The notes: generated from the letters alone by a model not told the origin. A DNA stretch of 64,000 nt from Macrolepiota albuminosa (GCA_027475525.1 JAMWFC010000132.1:729074-793073); one strand, 5' to 3'. Shown: positions 9,904 to 21,520, counted from the first letter of the stretch. Numbers and translations are program-made.

Positions 9904-10700
9904 TGTCAGGTTCCGCTGAATCGGGGGCTTTCCGGGAAAGCGACGCCCTTACGATGCAGACTTGATCTACGGATACTCGGGTGTCTGGAACTCCGGGGCT
10001 AGGACTCCGGGGTTCAAGACGAGGACAGGAGTAATCCCGGGAGAGGGGACTAGAGTCCGGGGGTTTTGGATGAGAGTAGCTGAGGGTTAGAGGGGGTCGA
10101 GTCGTGAACCGGAGGTTCTAAGACGAGACCAAGTTAGTAATTTAAGAGTCGCGAAGTGCGTACCAAACTTATAGCACGCGAATACCAAGGCGTGCCAGTC
10201 GAAGCGTACCAAACGAGGCGTACCAGTCAAACAGAGGGCACGCAATATCCAAGTAACAGTTATGCAATATCAAGACTGTCGAATACAACGGGGAGCTATA
10301 CTATAAGTACTACGGATCGTGTCTCGGGATTCCGGGGTGTCTGGGATGAGTTCCGGGGGCCATTGAGTAGCGGCCGGGGACTGTATACCGGGATCGCGCG
10401 TGTGGGGACGCGCGATCAATTGGTGCGGAGGGAGTCGTGATGCGTGGGGCGTGATGCGTGATGGCCGTATGCGAGCCGCGTGATCTGATCGTTGATGGCG
10501 GGTGATCCCGGGGTCCGTGATGCAGGGGTCCCGGGGGCTGGCTGATGGCGATCGTTGATGGCTGATGGTGGTCCTTGATGCGTGTGAGGGCGGCGTCGGT
10601 AGCGGTGGGGGCGGGGTGCGCTGTGGGATTGACGGAAGAGGTTCCCGGATGGGACTCCGGGGGTGTCCCGGGGAGGTTCCGGGGGGGAGGGGTCGTGACA
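9904..10700 (-). repeat. 5' LTR of the Gypsy element
   Basis: A 797-base LTR running TGTCA to TGACA on the minus strand. The outer end at 10700 is fixed by loss of identity with the left copy. The inner end at 9904 is inferred from the terminal TGTCA and the adjacent primer site. The part 9904-10202 has no partner because the left copy is cut. Confidence 0.85.
10266..10310 (-). promoter_or_regulatory. Predicted LTR promoter: TATA box and transcript start
   Basis: On the minus strand a TATAG-type TATA box lies at 10305-10302. The sequence AGTCTTGATATT begins at 10277, 28 nt downstream, the usual spacing for a eukaryotic transcript start. The same 12 bases are complementary to the primer site beside the LTR, which independently marks this as the likely 5' end of the RNA. 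The start site itself is inferred. Confidence 0.6.
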
Positions 10701-12040
10701 ATGCGCAGTACTTACAAGTTGTATTTGAATGACTCAGAAAGACAAGCCTCTATTTTAAGTAGAAAAAGCGCAAGTTATTTGCATCTAGTATAGACTGTTT
10801 AGGTCATGTCATTGATAATAAGGAATATATATCCAGATATTGATAAACTCAATTGTATTCAAGACTGGCATACTCTACACATATACAACAACATATAGCA
10901 TTTTGTTGAACTAGTGAATTATATTGATAACTTTTTACCAGACATCACTGCCTATACCAGGCCACTGATGGCTATGACCCAGAATGGATTCCCCTTTCAT
11001 TGGAGACTGCTGCATCAGCAGTGTTTTGATATGATCAAGCTTTATAGCGGAGTATCAGCTTGTTTATTTAACCAGACCCACTAGGTTCAAGGTCATCTGT
11101 ATTCTTTGAAAGAGGTTGTTGATCATTACTATCCTGGATCAGGCCTGCAAAGTAGTAGGCCACTTTGGAACTCAGAAAATGTTAGAGTATGTGCATTGCT
11201 GGTACTGTTGGCCACAAATAGCCAAAGAGACAAGTCAGTTCTGCTTGACATGCAAGCCATATCAATAGTTGAAAGTTTTGATCTTGAAGCCACCAAAGAA
11301 GCTTCATTCTTTGTGAACTTCATACTGATAAAGTTATTCATGCTAGATTCAAACAGTTTGTGTGCAACTTGCTGAGAAACTTAGTGGATGCCCATGATGC
11401 AATTATAAAATTGTGCATGTAGCAAATAAGGCATGCAAATAATTGCAAACTTGAAGAACTGGACATTGAGAAAGGGAGCTTAGCCTATCTTTCAATAAAG
11501 AATTTGAACCTGCCAAAAGGCAGAGCAAGCAAGCTGTATTTTAAGCAGATTAGATTGTATAAAGTCCTCAAAGCTGAATCTAGCACATCTAATTATATGT
11601 TGGAACTCCTTCATGTGCTTCAAGCATGCAGAATAGTGCCAAAGCTCCATGCATTGCTGTTGTGACCATATCTGTGTTGGAACTCCTTCATGTGCTTCAA
11701 GCATGCAGAATAGTGCCAAAGCTCCATGCATTGCTGTTGTGACCATATCTGGCCAGCAGTAATACATTATTTCCTAATTGCACAACTCTGGAACCTTATG
11801 ACTTTGAAACTAGTGATGACCAGGAATAGTTTATAGATGACCTTATAGGTCATTGGTGGACAGTAGACAGACACCTCAAATTTGAGGTGAGATGAAGTTT
11901 AGTTGATACTACCTAGAAGCCTTTGGTGAGCTGCAAAGATCTTGCAGTGCTGGACCAGTATCCAGAGCTGCAAAGCATGAAACATCCTCAACAGCTGGCA
12001 AAATGGGCATAGAGCATGTGAGGTAGTGAAATGTAGATGA
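10700..12040 (+). pseudogene. Relic of a second Ty3/Gypsy pol (RT end to C-terminus)
   Basis: The relic has several stops and frame changes. 10915-11030 reads like the RT/RNase H connection (FLPDITAYTRPLMAMTQNGFPFHW). 11100-11270 gives an integrase zinc domain in another frame (GHFGTQKMLEYV..YCWPQ...FCLTCKPYQ). 11480-11650 matches the Gypsy integrase C-terminal stretch (NLNLPKGRASKL, LYKVLKA, SNYMLELL). 11780-12030 resembles the chromo-like C-terminal region usual in agaricomycete Gypsy elements (EPYDFETSDDQE, then SCKDLAVLDQYPEL). RNase H and the DDE core are missing. It reads on the opposite strand to the neighbouring young element and belongs to a different family. It contains a 77-base duplication at 11598-11751. 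The stretch 10700-10915 is AT-rich with no gene seen. Confidence 0.7.
11598..11751 (+). repeat. 77-base tandem duplication 3
   Basis: Offset exactly 77 (TGTTGGAACTCCTTCATG at 11598 and 11675), in the Gypsy relic. Confidence 0.95.
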
Positions 12041-12559
12041 AGACCACTTTGATAACCAGTTAATGGCTGGGTGGCTATTGTTTGTAGTTGTTTGCACTAC
12101 TAGCAGAGTGATTCTTTTTTCTCTTTCTTTTTCTTCTAAGTCCTAATACATGTATAACTGATGTATCCAGTGCAATATCCTATTGAAGGCCATAGAAAAG
12201 TAATCAGAGCCTACAGGGCTCTAGTAGAGAAGGGAGACTCTCTAATATACAAAGCTATTCATATTATTCAGACTACACTGGCTCAAAAAACTGCCCCAAT
12301 ATTTGGCCTTTTTAGAAAGATTCACATGGTGTGCAACAATTACCTAAGCAAAAAAATTGCAGAAAGTCACATGACATACAACCACATCCTGGCTTTATAA
12401 TGATGTATAGATTATATGAGTTGGACAAGAACTTGCTTATTAATAAATCAAACAAAATATTCAATCATTGGGACAGTTTTTTGACTCATTTTAATTTTCA
12501 TATTTTCTGAATACTTTTCAGCAGTAGAAAATGGAAACAACTTGTGGGAAGTATAAACA

Positions 12560-13720
12560 ATGTCATGTGACCTTGTTTGTACTAATTTGACATGTTCAAC
12601 TTCAGTCAATCACCTTCTTAACACTCTACCACCATTATGCAACCTGTTTCTGCTGCCAATCATTCTTGTGTTACTTCTCTCCTCAATGAGGGGTATTCTC
12701 AGCATCAAATCCAAGCAAAAACTGGCCTGGGAAAGGGCACTGTGGGGAGGACCAGCAAAGAACTGGAGAGCAACAAAGAGAATCATCCTAAAGGTCATCC
12801 TTTCAAGCTTATAGCACTATTATTTGTCAAATTACTACTAGGAAGCTGAATAATGCCGTTCAAGCTATACAGTTCATTAATTCTGTAATCTCCAGTCCTG
12901 TCAGTCCTCAGACAGTCAGGAATGCATTGATGAAGACAGGTTTTTGCTTAGCAACAAAGAAGAAAGTTCCTATACTCAAGGCTGCTCATTGTGTAAACCA
13001 GCTCAAATTTGCTCAGTATCATGAAAACTAGACAGTGGAGGATTGGAAAAGGGTTTTGTGGAGTGATGAGACAAAGAGCTCAAATTTGCTCAGTATCATG
13101 AAAACTAGACAGTGGAGGATTGGAAAAGGGTTTTGTGGAGTGATGAGACAAAGATTAATCAGATTGGATCAGATGGGAAGGTATATGTGTGGAAAATTCC
13201 AGGAGAACCACTATCTGACCACACTACTACACCAACTGTCAAGCATGGAGGAGGAAACAATTTAATGGTATGGGGCTGCATGGATTGGAATGGAGTAGGG
13301 AAGCTCATAGAAGTTCAGGAGAAGATGGATGCTGCACAGTATTGTGAGATTTTGGATGAGGGAGTGGTGGAAAGCTTTGAGAAGTTGGAGATGGAAGAGG
13401 AAGGACAATATTTTCAGCAGGACAATGACCCAAAACACACTTCCAAACAGGCAACAACCTAGTTTTCTAATAACAACATCATTGTGATATCCTGGCCTGC
13501 CCAATCCTCTGACCTCAATCCTATTGAACACCTCTGGGTTTACATCAAGCGCAAACTTTTGGAGTATGAGATACCCCCTAAAGGAGTGCATGAGTTGTGG
13601 GAGAGAGTGGTCAAAGAGTGGAATAAAATACCACCAAAGGTATGTCAAAGCCTCATAGAAAGCATGCCTAGAAGGATCAAAGCAGTTATAAAGGCAAATG
13701 GAGGCCATACCAAGTACTAG
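12560..13720 (+). pseudogene. Tc1-like DD34E transposase, broken
   Basis: N-terminal helix-turn-helix (SLLNEGYSQHQIQAKTGLGKGTV) at about 12670-12750. First Asp in VLWSDET at about 13130-13150. Second Asp in QQDNDPKHTS at about 13420-13440. Glu in DLNPIEHLW at about 13510-13540, 34 residues after the second Asp (DD34E). The frame is interrupted near 12800-12850, by a stop at about 13460 (TAG), and by the 77-base duplication at 13000. Even with the duplications removed at least one stop remains, so this copy is probably inactive. Its C-terminus (PRRIKAVIKANGG) is typical of Tc1 proteins. Confidence 0.85.
13000..13153 (+). repeat. 77-base tandem duplication 4
   Basis: Offset exactly 77 (AGCTCAAATTTGCTCAG at 13000 and 13077), in the Tc1 transposase. 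Confidence 0.95.
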
Positions 13721-13806
13721 ATATGAAAATCATAGAAAGCATGCCTAGAAGGATCAAAGCAGTTATAAAGGCAAATGGAGGCCATACCAAGTACTAGATA
13801 TGAAAA
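13653..13806 (+). repeat. 77-base tandem duplication 5
   Basis: Offset exactly 77 (TCATAGAAAGCATGCCTAG at 13653 and 13730), at the end of the Tc1 transposase. Confidence 0.95.
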
Positions 13807-14035
13807 TCAGAGTAAATTAGAGTGGGTCAAAAAACTGCCCCAATGATTGAATATTTTGTTTGATTTATTTATAAGCAGGTTCATGTCCAAATCACATGAT
13901 ATATACATCATTCTGAAGCCAGGATGCAGTTGTATGTCATGTGATTTTCTGCAAATTTTTGTCTAGGTAATTGCTGCACACCATGTGAATCTTTTCAAAA
14001 AAGCCAAATATTGGGGCAGTATTTTGAGCCAGTGT

Positions 14036-16020
14036 ATCAGAGGCAGCTGCCATATCTAGCAGGCAGCCAGTATCAGACAGCAGGCATGGCCTATCCAGGC
14101 TACAAGGAGCCACTCCCTTACCAGATGCCCCTCCACTTGCAAAAGATCAAGGTAGACAATGAGAGATGCTATGAGCACTCAGAAGACAGTATGTGCCAAG
14201 ATTGCTATTACCAGATCCCACCATCATGTCTGCTGGCATTGGTACTGATGTATGCAGATGTAGTGATGGGACCACCATTCATGCTATAGGTGCATTGGTC
14301 TATGGCTGAGCCATATGTGAAACCTGCACCACAAGCACAGTAATTAGCAGTGCCAAATACACTCTTAAGCTAACTGGATGCAGTAGGGCAGCCAGTCCCT
14401 GCAACTGCATCCTTTCTGCAGGATGGTTTGGCAGTGGTCATGATTGAGGGGTTGCTTGACAAGATTGAGCTAATGAAAAGACAGTGCATATCAGCACTGA
14501 AGCAGATCAACCATGCTTCCAAGCACAAAGTTCCAACCTTTGAGGAACTGACCATTGAGGTCAAAAGGACTAGATATCAGCCTGCTCAACCAGTTGAGCC
14601 TCCACAGACAAGGATGCCAATGACAGTGTGACCCATGCACCCTGAGCAGCCTGTTCAGCCTATTGCCTTGTCATCATGGTTACCTGCTATGGCTCCTCAG
14701 GCCCTATCAGAGCCACTGGCTGCAGTCAGTGAGCCTTTAGCTGAGCTGTCTCTGGGTCAGCAGAAAACTGCACCATCTTGTACCCCACCTATAGGGTACA
14801 AATCTGGTTGCTGTGGTGCCAAGAGTACCTATTCAGCATGTCTCTCATGCTGAGCCTGGAGGGAGAATTCTGGCACAAGATATGCCTGCACGTCTGATGA
14901 CTCAGCCACTATCTGCCTCATCTGCCTTAGACAAACTGGAGCCAGCTTGTCAGTGTTGTGGCCATAAACCGCCACTTGATGCTTTTAAGTTGGAGAGAAT
15001 AGCCTTCCCTGCTGGCATCTTCAGTATTCCATAGTTGTTTTGATCCCAGACCCATGCACACCAGCACAATATAATGGTCTGGTGGTGACTGAGAGAAATA
15101 AGCCTGCATCTGAAAAAGGCAAAGCAAAAGCTGTTTTCCTCTCTGACAAGAGCGACTATGGAGAATTAAGCTCAGAACAGGAGGAGAGAGAGGAAGAGAA
15201 AATGGCCACTGACCATTTCCAATATGTTGCATACAATAAGTGCCTAGCAAAAAAAGACAAATTGCATCAAAGAGGAACAGGCCCTTCAATATAGAGCTGA
15301 AGATAATTTCTCTGAAAGAATTTTTGACAGTTTGGTGGTAAAAGTATGGGGCCTGCTCAATGTCAAGCAAATCAATTTATGCTTCAGAGGAGCATTTAGC
15401 CACTGCACCTACTATTTATATTTCATAAATACAGTGCTGATAGGAGCAGATGCCAACAGAGCAGCATCATATGAGTTTGCCTCGGGGCAGCATGCTCACA
15501 TTCTAGGTACAATCATGTACAAGCACATTCCTTGCAGTCTCCTCTGCACTCCTCTAGAGCTGGACAGGCTCTATAAATACTATATGAATGTATATGTTCC
15601 TTGTCACAACAGAATTGTTTCGTATATATTGATCACCAAGCTTCAAATGTTTGCCCAGTAAACAGTTAAGGCTCTACATGACCAAATCATGTGGCTTCTG
15701 ATAATGCAGCCACAGTACCAGACCCTTGTCAACCTGATGCAAAGTCCTGCCAACCTTGCTCTTGTGGAACAACAACACATCCCAGAGTGCTTCCTGCACA
15801 CAAAAAAAAATGGTTCCACCATACTGTGCATAATATGTGCACCAGATTCAGCCACCCCATTTGACCTGGATCAGCTTGCTCAATATGCACTGGTCTTTGG
15901 TCACTCCAGGTTGGAGAATACCTATCAGGACATTGCAGTAGATCATGTCTACTGCATGCACTGGTGAACTCTCTTTGGTTTCATGCTGCAGAAGAAGGTT
16001 CTCAATAAACTCCAGTCTAA
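14036..16020 (+). other. Unrecognised decayed coding-like DNA
   Basis: Several short plus-strand open stretches occur (14011-14289, 14428-14853, 15040-15294, 15689-15967) with Gln/Pro-rich sense-looking peptides, including a cysteine-bearing segment (CQCCGHK at about 14950). Stops separate them. The Tc1 element splits this unit: 12161-12275 (VQYPIEGHRKVIRAYRALVEKG) may belong to it. I recognise no family. It may be the 5' part of an old retroelement or a repeat-associated gene. Confidence 0.3.
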
Positions 16021-17140
16021 GTAATTCACTTCCTGGGAACCACTGAGCTTTTGTCTATCAATAGACTTTTAATAAGAGGTGTTCAATAAACTCTAGCCTA
16101 GGTGATTCACTCTCTGGAAACTACTGAGCCTTTGCCTATCAAATGCCTGTCTATTCTCTACTAAACTTGGGCTACTTATATTGTTTTTCTGGTGCACAGA
16201 CCACTATCTACACATGACTCTTTGTTGTAAACTCTTCAGCCTCCAGAACATATTTGATAGTTTAATTTCCCTTTTGGGAGGCCTGTGTCTATGCCATCAG
16301 TTCCACCATTCCTCTGGATGTTTCTGATTGCCACTTTTCCATTTGCTTCAGCTCCATTTAGCACAATTCCATTCATAGATCCTTCTTTTCCCTTTTAGCA
16401 CTTCCCTGCATTCTGTGCTTCTTTTTCTTTTCCCCTTTCAGTCATGTCAAATCAGGCATTTGTCAGATCTGATCTTGATCTAGATCATCACAAATTGATT
16501 CCATTTCATCACTTCTGCCAGCTCCCATGCTTCTTCTTCTCATTACAGTGGTTGGACTATTGTTGAGCTGATAGTTTAAGCTGGTCTTTGCTTGTTGTTC
16601 TGTACTTTTTTGTGTATTTATTGGGATGTTTTGGAGATATATCTTTGTTGAAACTGCTATCAGGAGGCTTACAATTTTCAGCCTATAATTAAATTTGATT
16701 TTGACTTCTGGTGCATGGTGTGTCTCTGACTGCTGGTACAGCATTGTATCAACATGCACTCCAAAGTAGTGTGTATTTACAGCAGACATATGTTTTTTTT
16801 TATTTTTTGCCTAATACTATTGTACCTTCTTGCTATTGAAGTGCTCTGTGCACTAGCACACTAAGTCATAGTAAGACCATGTGATCCACATGTCTATACT
16901 AGACACTTAAGCCCTACTTTCCATGTAACTAATTCCCTTTCAAATATTCAGAGCACATTAGTGCCTGAACCATTGCACTACTATGCATCCAGATTACCTA
17001 CCTTTCACATTAAACTGAGTATTTGGTTTTATTGGGAGATATATAACAGAGCATCACATGTGTTACAAGCATCAACAATGCTGTTATCAGACAGTAGAGT
17101 ATTATATAACCCAACATCTTGTATTTCCTTTAGTTCTAGT
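16020..17140. other. AT-rich non-coding DNA with a diverged tandem duplication
   Basis: No convincing gene. 16000-16170 holds two diverged copies, about 88 bases apart, of a segment starting TTC(T)CAATAAACTC and containing CACTGAGC or TACTGAGC. CpG is almost absent. A minus-strand open stretch at 16463-16789 has no recognisable feature. Confidence 0.4.
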
Positions 17141-17725
17141 TAAATCTGATATAGTGGCATCTGTAATTCTCACATATTCCTTCTTATTATAGGTGTATAT
17201 AGGGGCTATTTCCCCCACTAATTAGAGGTAGTTTCTCAATTTCTATACTTCCATGAATAAATATATGTTAATTCTATAGACTTAATATTCTCCCCACCAT
17301 TTGCTGGTTATAATACCTGCTGTTGCCAATGCCTAGACCATTATAAAGCTCATTATTCATCAGTGTCAGGCATTGCCATCAACATCCATCAGCACATCAG
17401 TTAGCTTTTGATGTCGGTAGGTACCCACTCATCATTGACATTGATCTCACTCCTCCTGTCATCGTTCATTACACTCAGACCAAAAAATGCAATAAATTTC
17501 AGAGTATCTGCTTTGGCAACTGGCTAATGTCTGAGTGCCTGCTGAGCTCACATCATGTCCATCAATGTGTCAGTCTCATTCATCACTGTTGATGTTGATT
17601 CGACTATCTCATCATTATTGCTGACAGTGAGCATACATCCTTGCTCAGAATATCCTCAGAAAGACAAGAAAAAATGCATTGTAACTATGCTAAGCAACAA
17701 GATTTAAGATATGAAGTCCCTTCTT
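17140..17725 (+). repeat. Left arm of long inverted repeat
   Basis: The reverse complement matches 24555-24708 plus 25645-26090. Landmarks are GGGGCTATTTCCCCCAC at about 17200 and GTGTCAGGCATTGCCATCAA at about 17363, both found inverted in the right arm. Confidence 0.8.
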
Positions 17726-17753
17726 CTGAAAATCTCCAAGTACAATCACTACA

Positions 17754-20268
17754 CTAGGTCATGCCATTGCTGTCTTCCTCATCATTGGTTTGCTGGTCCT
17801 CCTCCTTATCAATCATATTTCTGCTCTTAAACTTTGAAGGCATTAAAGACAAGGCACCAGTTGGCTTCTTCTTCCATGGCTTTCCTTTGTCACTTCTCTG
17901 TTTGCGCTTCACTTCAATTGTGACTCCAGATGCCCTCACATGCTCCAACCATTTAGCATGTGCCAATTGTTCCTCGTGACTGAGTACCTCCCAGTGACAA
18001 ACACTATCCTTCAGGGCTGGGACAAGCAATAAGATTTTGTCATTGGTTGTAAGGTTTGCTAGAGTGGCAAAAGGTACATGCTTAGGCCACTCTACAAGCT
18101 TGATGTAATGGGCTTCAATAATTGCTGTCTCATAATTCTTATAATTTATATTGATTTTTTTGTCTTGCATAATCTTCCCTGTTTACAATGTCAGACCTGA
18201 GATTGCATACCATCTCCACACTCACTCAATCCATCTGCAATGAGCCATGTACACTCCATTCACAGGATGTTTGCACTTTGAATTTTGATGCTGGCTATAC
18301 AGGAAATAAGTCAGGCCTTGACAGTTGCTTCATATAGCAAATTTGCTTATTGTACCTTTTTCTTCAGCACAAGCAAAGAGTTCAAATTTTGTTGTGATGT
18401 TTCCAGCATCTAGTTTCAAGATCTGTGGAAAAAACTTGAGAGATGTTAGGTCAGATGCAGCAAATACGGCATCGAAGTGGTCATCAGAATGGCTATGAAT
18501 AAAAAATGTGATAGTTCAAACTCCAGTGTGTAAGTACAGATTTTTGCACTGTTCATTTGGTCAGTCTAGTTGACTTGATACAATGATGTTATCTCTTTAC
18601 CTCCTGTATAATGCCATCCATATTTTTTGTTGCATCAATGGCTGCAGCATGTCTGTTGGCACGTGTACCAGTTGCTTTGAGAACTTGATACTCTTCAAGA
18701 GCAGTAATCAGTTCCTGTTTGCAGTCTTTTGAAAGATTTTGCAGTGATGCATTCTCTTCTACCAGCTTCTGCAGTTCTCTGAGCGTACATTTGTTACCTC
18801 CCTCTGTTATTATCAGATCAGGTACTGATCACATAGCTTTCTGAAGTTGAACTTACCATCATTCAATTATACATGCTTGTGATAGATAAGCACATTCTAG
18901 ATCGATACTTTGCAAGACTTGCTGTATGTTGTAGCATGTGTAAGCCGTTGTTGGATGACAGATCCTTGAACGTTGATAGGACCCTATACAGGATCAGTGC
19001 ATCAATGGCAGGCTACAGCAACATGGCACCAGCTTGGGATACCTTAGCATGTGCTAATTAACCAATTTTGGCGATATTTGATGGCTGCACATGGCAAGAA
19101 GCAGATCTGATCAAGGATAGCACTGACAGCAAACAGAATGACAACTGACAGATAGCATCAGTCACTGACAACAGCGCTTAGCAAGAAGACTGATGATCTA
19201 TCAAAAACTGATGGATGGCTTGGCATTTGACCTTGATGTCTGATATCACTTAGCACCTCGATTTGGCGCCTGACATTGCTTAGTATTTTGGACAGACAGA
19301 AGATTGATGGATTGATAGTTTAGTGTTACAATCTGTTGCCTGGTGTCACTAAGTGTCTTGAAGGGACAAAACCATTGGAGCCACCCCATAAATTTGTCCA
19401 AGTTCACCGCACTTTGGCATTGTTAGTTACTTGACGACGGTGAACTCCTTGTAGTATAAAAAGTACTTACCAACTTGTGCATAAGCAGAACAGAGTTTCC
19501 TGCCCCACTCACTCCAGTCTCCTTTATAGTCTAAGTCTCATTTATGGTTGGCAACGTCAAAGTCATTGGCAGTTGCAGACTATTGCTAGCCAACAACATA
19601 CTTGCACCTTGCAGCTACAGCAGGCATTAATGTCTCTTAGACTTTGCTAAGCTTCCTGTGTTCTTGCCACTCACATTGCCATGTTCATTTACCGCTTCTT
19701 CTATAGGCACTTTTATCTTAGTGCTTGATACTTGCTGACCCCTTTCTGACTTTACCTTATTTCATAGGCACATTCTCTGGGACCTGCCCAGGACTCTTCT
19801 CAACACCTTTAGTGCACCCAATGCAAGCTTTTGGCTCAGTAACAATATACTTACATTTGTTGCTGACCAACTTTGGGCATCATCAACGTGAAATTCTTGA
19901 GCAGTTTCTATAATGAATTGCTTTTGTTCTTTAACATATGCATTGATAACATCTTTGAATTTCTCTGCTTGGTTCATCTTCTCAATTCTTTGCATTTCCT
20001 GAGTTTTGCATGCAGCATCAGATTTGTTCTGCAATAGATATGGATGCAATTGTATTGGTTGAATATCAAGTCCTGGATTTTGGCTAGCCCAGGTGGTTGT
20101 TAGATTCTGTTGGTTGGGTGTTCCATTTTCCATAGTGTAAAGACATAACAGAGAGTATAAGGCATTGAACAACTGCAAGGCTGAAGAATTTGCATAGGCT
20201 CTTAGATAGTTCAATGTGATACTTTCATTCAGCAACAAAATTACTGTGGGTGTATTGACATGGCCCAC
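17754..20268 (-). pseudogene. Repeat-associated gene of an unnamed agaricomycete family, interrupted by a solo LTR
   Basis: Reading on the minus strand from about 20268. The N-terminal part has FKDVINAYVKEQKQFIIETAQEF. It is cut by the solo LTR at 18974-19885. Then come a helical segment (18600-18790: LQKLVEENASLQNLSKDCKQ, then QVLKATGTRANRHAAAIDA) and a core (18390-18530: HSHSDDHFDAVFAASDL). The C-terminal part is at 18170-17754 (NYETAIIEAHYIKLVEWPKH, then Lys/Glu-rich tail). From memory this arrangement is a common, unnamed family in basidiomycete genomes near repeats, and I know no biochemical function. Stops and the LTR make this copy a pseudogene. Confidence 0.55.
18974..19885 (+). mobile_element. 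Solo LTR, copy 1
   Basis: A 912-base LTR, TGATAGGACCC to GGGCATCATCA, with 4-base target duplication ACGT (18970-18973 and 19886-19889). It contains AGTATAAAAAGTACTTA (about 19453), a likely TATA box. Compared with copy 2 it shows many CG to TG or CA changes. It sits inside the accessory gene on the opposite strand. Confidence 0.85.
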
Positions 20269-20919
20269 AGAATGGAGGGAAGAAAGATCTTCTATGGTAT
20301 AAGCAACATACTACATGTTTCTGTTGATAACTGAACCTCTTGTTGAGTCTTGACAACATGAGTCAAATTTTTAATTTTGAAGTTATCTATGGTGGTTTGC
20401 CTCAGGTTGACGTCTATAGAAGTGGTCTTGGATGGACCAGGGCATGTTATCCTGTCTCAATGGCAGGCAGGTGCCAGATCATAGTGGTGTAGATTTAATA
20501 AAGGCAACATATGTTTGACAGATATGTCAAATCTGATCACAATGCACTTGTGAGAACTCACTTTCATGTTCTCAACATCAAATTCAATGTTCCATCTTCC
20601 ATCTCTTACCTCCATCTCCCTCTACCAACCTTTTCCAAACCTCTTCTTCCCTCCTCTTCACATCTTCTCTGCCAATTTTTTTCTTAATTTTCTAATGTGA
20701 AGTATGTCATCTATCAAATATATTTTTTTTCTTCCTCAGCCCTTTTACCTCCTCAGCTGTTGAGGAACCACTGTACTCTGGCTCTGAGTTCTATTGTCCT
20801 GCAGAAAAGAAGAGTACATTGTCATTTATCCTTGCGCCAACAATATGACATGAACTGAACCAATTTGTGCAGAAACTCCATCTAAAACTCCCTTAACTCC
20901 GAAGCACTATTGTGGTATG

Positions 20920-21520
20920 TCTTACTATGCTTATTCTTCTGCAAACTAACCTCTTTTTAGAAGAGAAGAAACCACCTTTGCCTCAAGTCAAGGATGAGGA
21001 TGACTTAGATCTTTACAAGAATGATTCTTCTGGTATGTGTAATTCCTCAACACTTCCATTTTCTGAACTGTCTGGTAAGTCTATTCTTACTCTATATTGC
21101 ACATTCTCATGTTGTTATTTTGCCTACAAGCATCCAAGTCAAGACCAGAGGTTATGATGATGACTTCCACCTTTATGATGACGATGATGACTTACCTCTC
21201 TATGCTGCAATGCAAAGTATATCTGTTAATAATGTCTTTGCAGGCACTGAGAAAGAGTGTCTTTGCAGAGATCCTGATCCCAATACTCCCATGCAATCAA
21301 AGGCAAGTAACAAGGAGACATATGTGGTATTTTATGGGTGGTGTATAGGTGTATTCACTACATGGTAAATACAAATATTTCTCACCCAATTATAAACAAC
21401 TGACTATTGTAGACCTGCTGCTGCTAAACAGGTGTGCAATTTTGAAAATGCATGCTGGAAGGGTTACTATATGCTTGATGATGCGGTCCAAGCCTAGAAT
21501 CATGCCCTTGTTAATGATCT
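20920..21520 (+). pseudogene. Possible viroplasmin/RNase H1 N-terminal-like gene fragment
   Basis: An acidic low-complexity stretch (DDDFHLYDDDDD) is followed by ETYVVFYGWCIGVFTTW at about 21315-21365. After a probable 48-nt intron (GTAAAT at 21364 to TTGTAG at 21411) comes CNFENACWKGYYMLDDAVQA. The pattern YVVxxGxxxGVFxxW ... GAxxKxYxxxxxAxxA resembles the small caulimovirus viroplasmin-type domain found at RNase H1 N-termini and in many agaricomycete hypothetical proteins. Splicing gives a stop codon at the junction, so the fragment is probably dead. Confidence 0.4.

Larger units (their letters stand above)
1..10700 (-). mobile_element. Ty3/Gypsy chromovirus LTR retrotransposon, nearly complete
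   Basis: The element reads on the minus strand: 5' LTR (9904-10700), self-complementary primer site, gag, protease, RT, RNase H, integrase, chromodomain, then polypurine tract and 3' LTR (1-498, cut by the window start). LTR ends are TGTCA...TGACA. The comparable 498 bases of the two LTRs look identical by eye, so the insertion is recent. The order RT-RNase H-integrase-chromodomain defines a chromovirus, and the self-priming arrangement places it near the Tf1/sushi group. The element is very rich in G+C and CpG, unlike the CpG-poor DNA to its right. It carries an extra spliced gene on the opposite strand (626-2410). Two 77-base tandem duplications inside it are probably assembly errors. The target duplication cannot be checked because the left flank lies outside the window. 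Confidence 0.95.
12276..14034 (+). mobile_element. Tc1/mariner transposon with long inverted repeats and TA target duplication
   Basis: Both ends are CACTGGCTCAAAA in inverted orientation, flanked by TA (12274-12275 and 14035-14036), the Tc1 target duplication. Inverted repeats are about 210-225 bases (12276-12500 and 13823-14034). Each arm carries a second, inner copy of the tip motif (AAAAAACTGCCCCAAT near 13840; its complement near 12460), an IR/DR-like layout. Two 77-base duplications fall inside (13000-13153, 13653-13806). Without them the element would be 1605 bases, normal for Tc1. Confidence 0.9.

Noticed and set aside
10700..10710. Target-site duplication for the Gypsy element
   Set aside because: The left flank is outside the window, so no pair can be tested.
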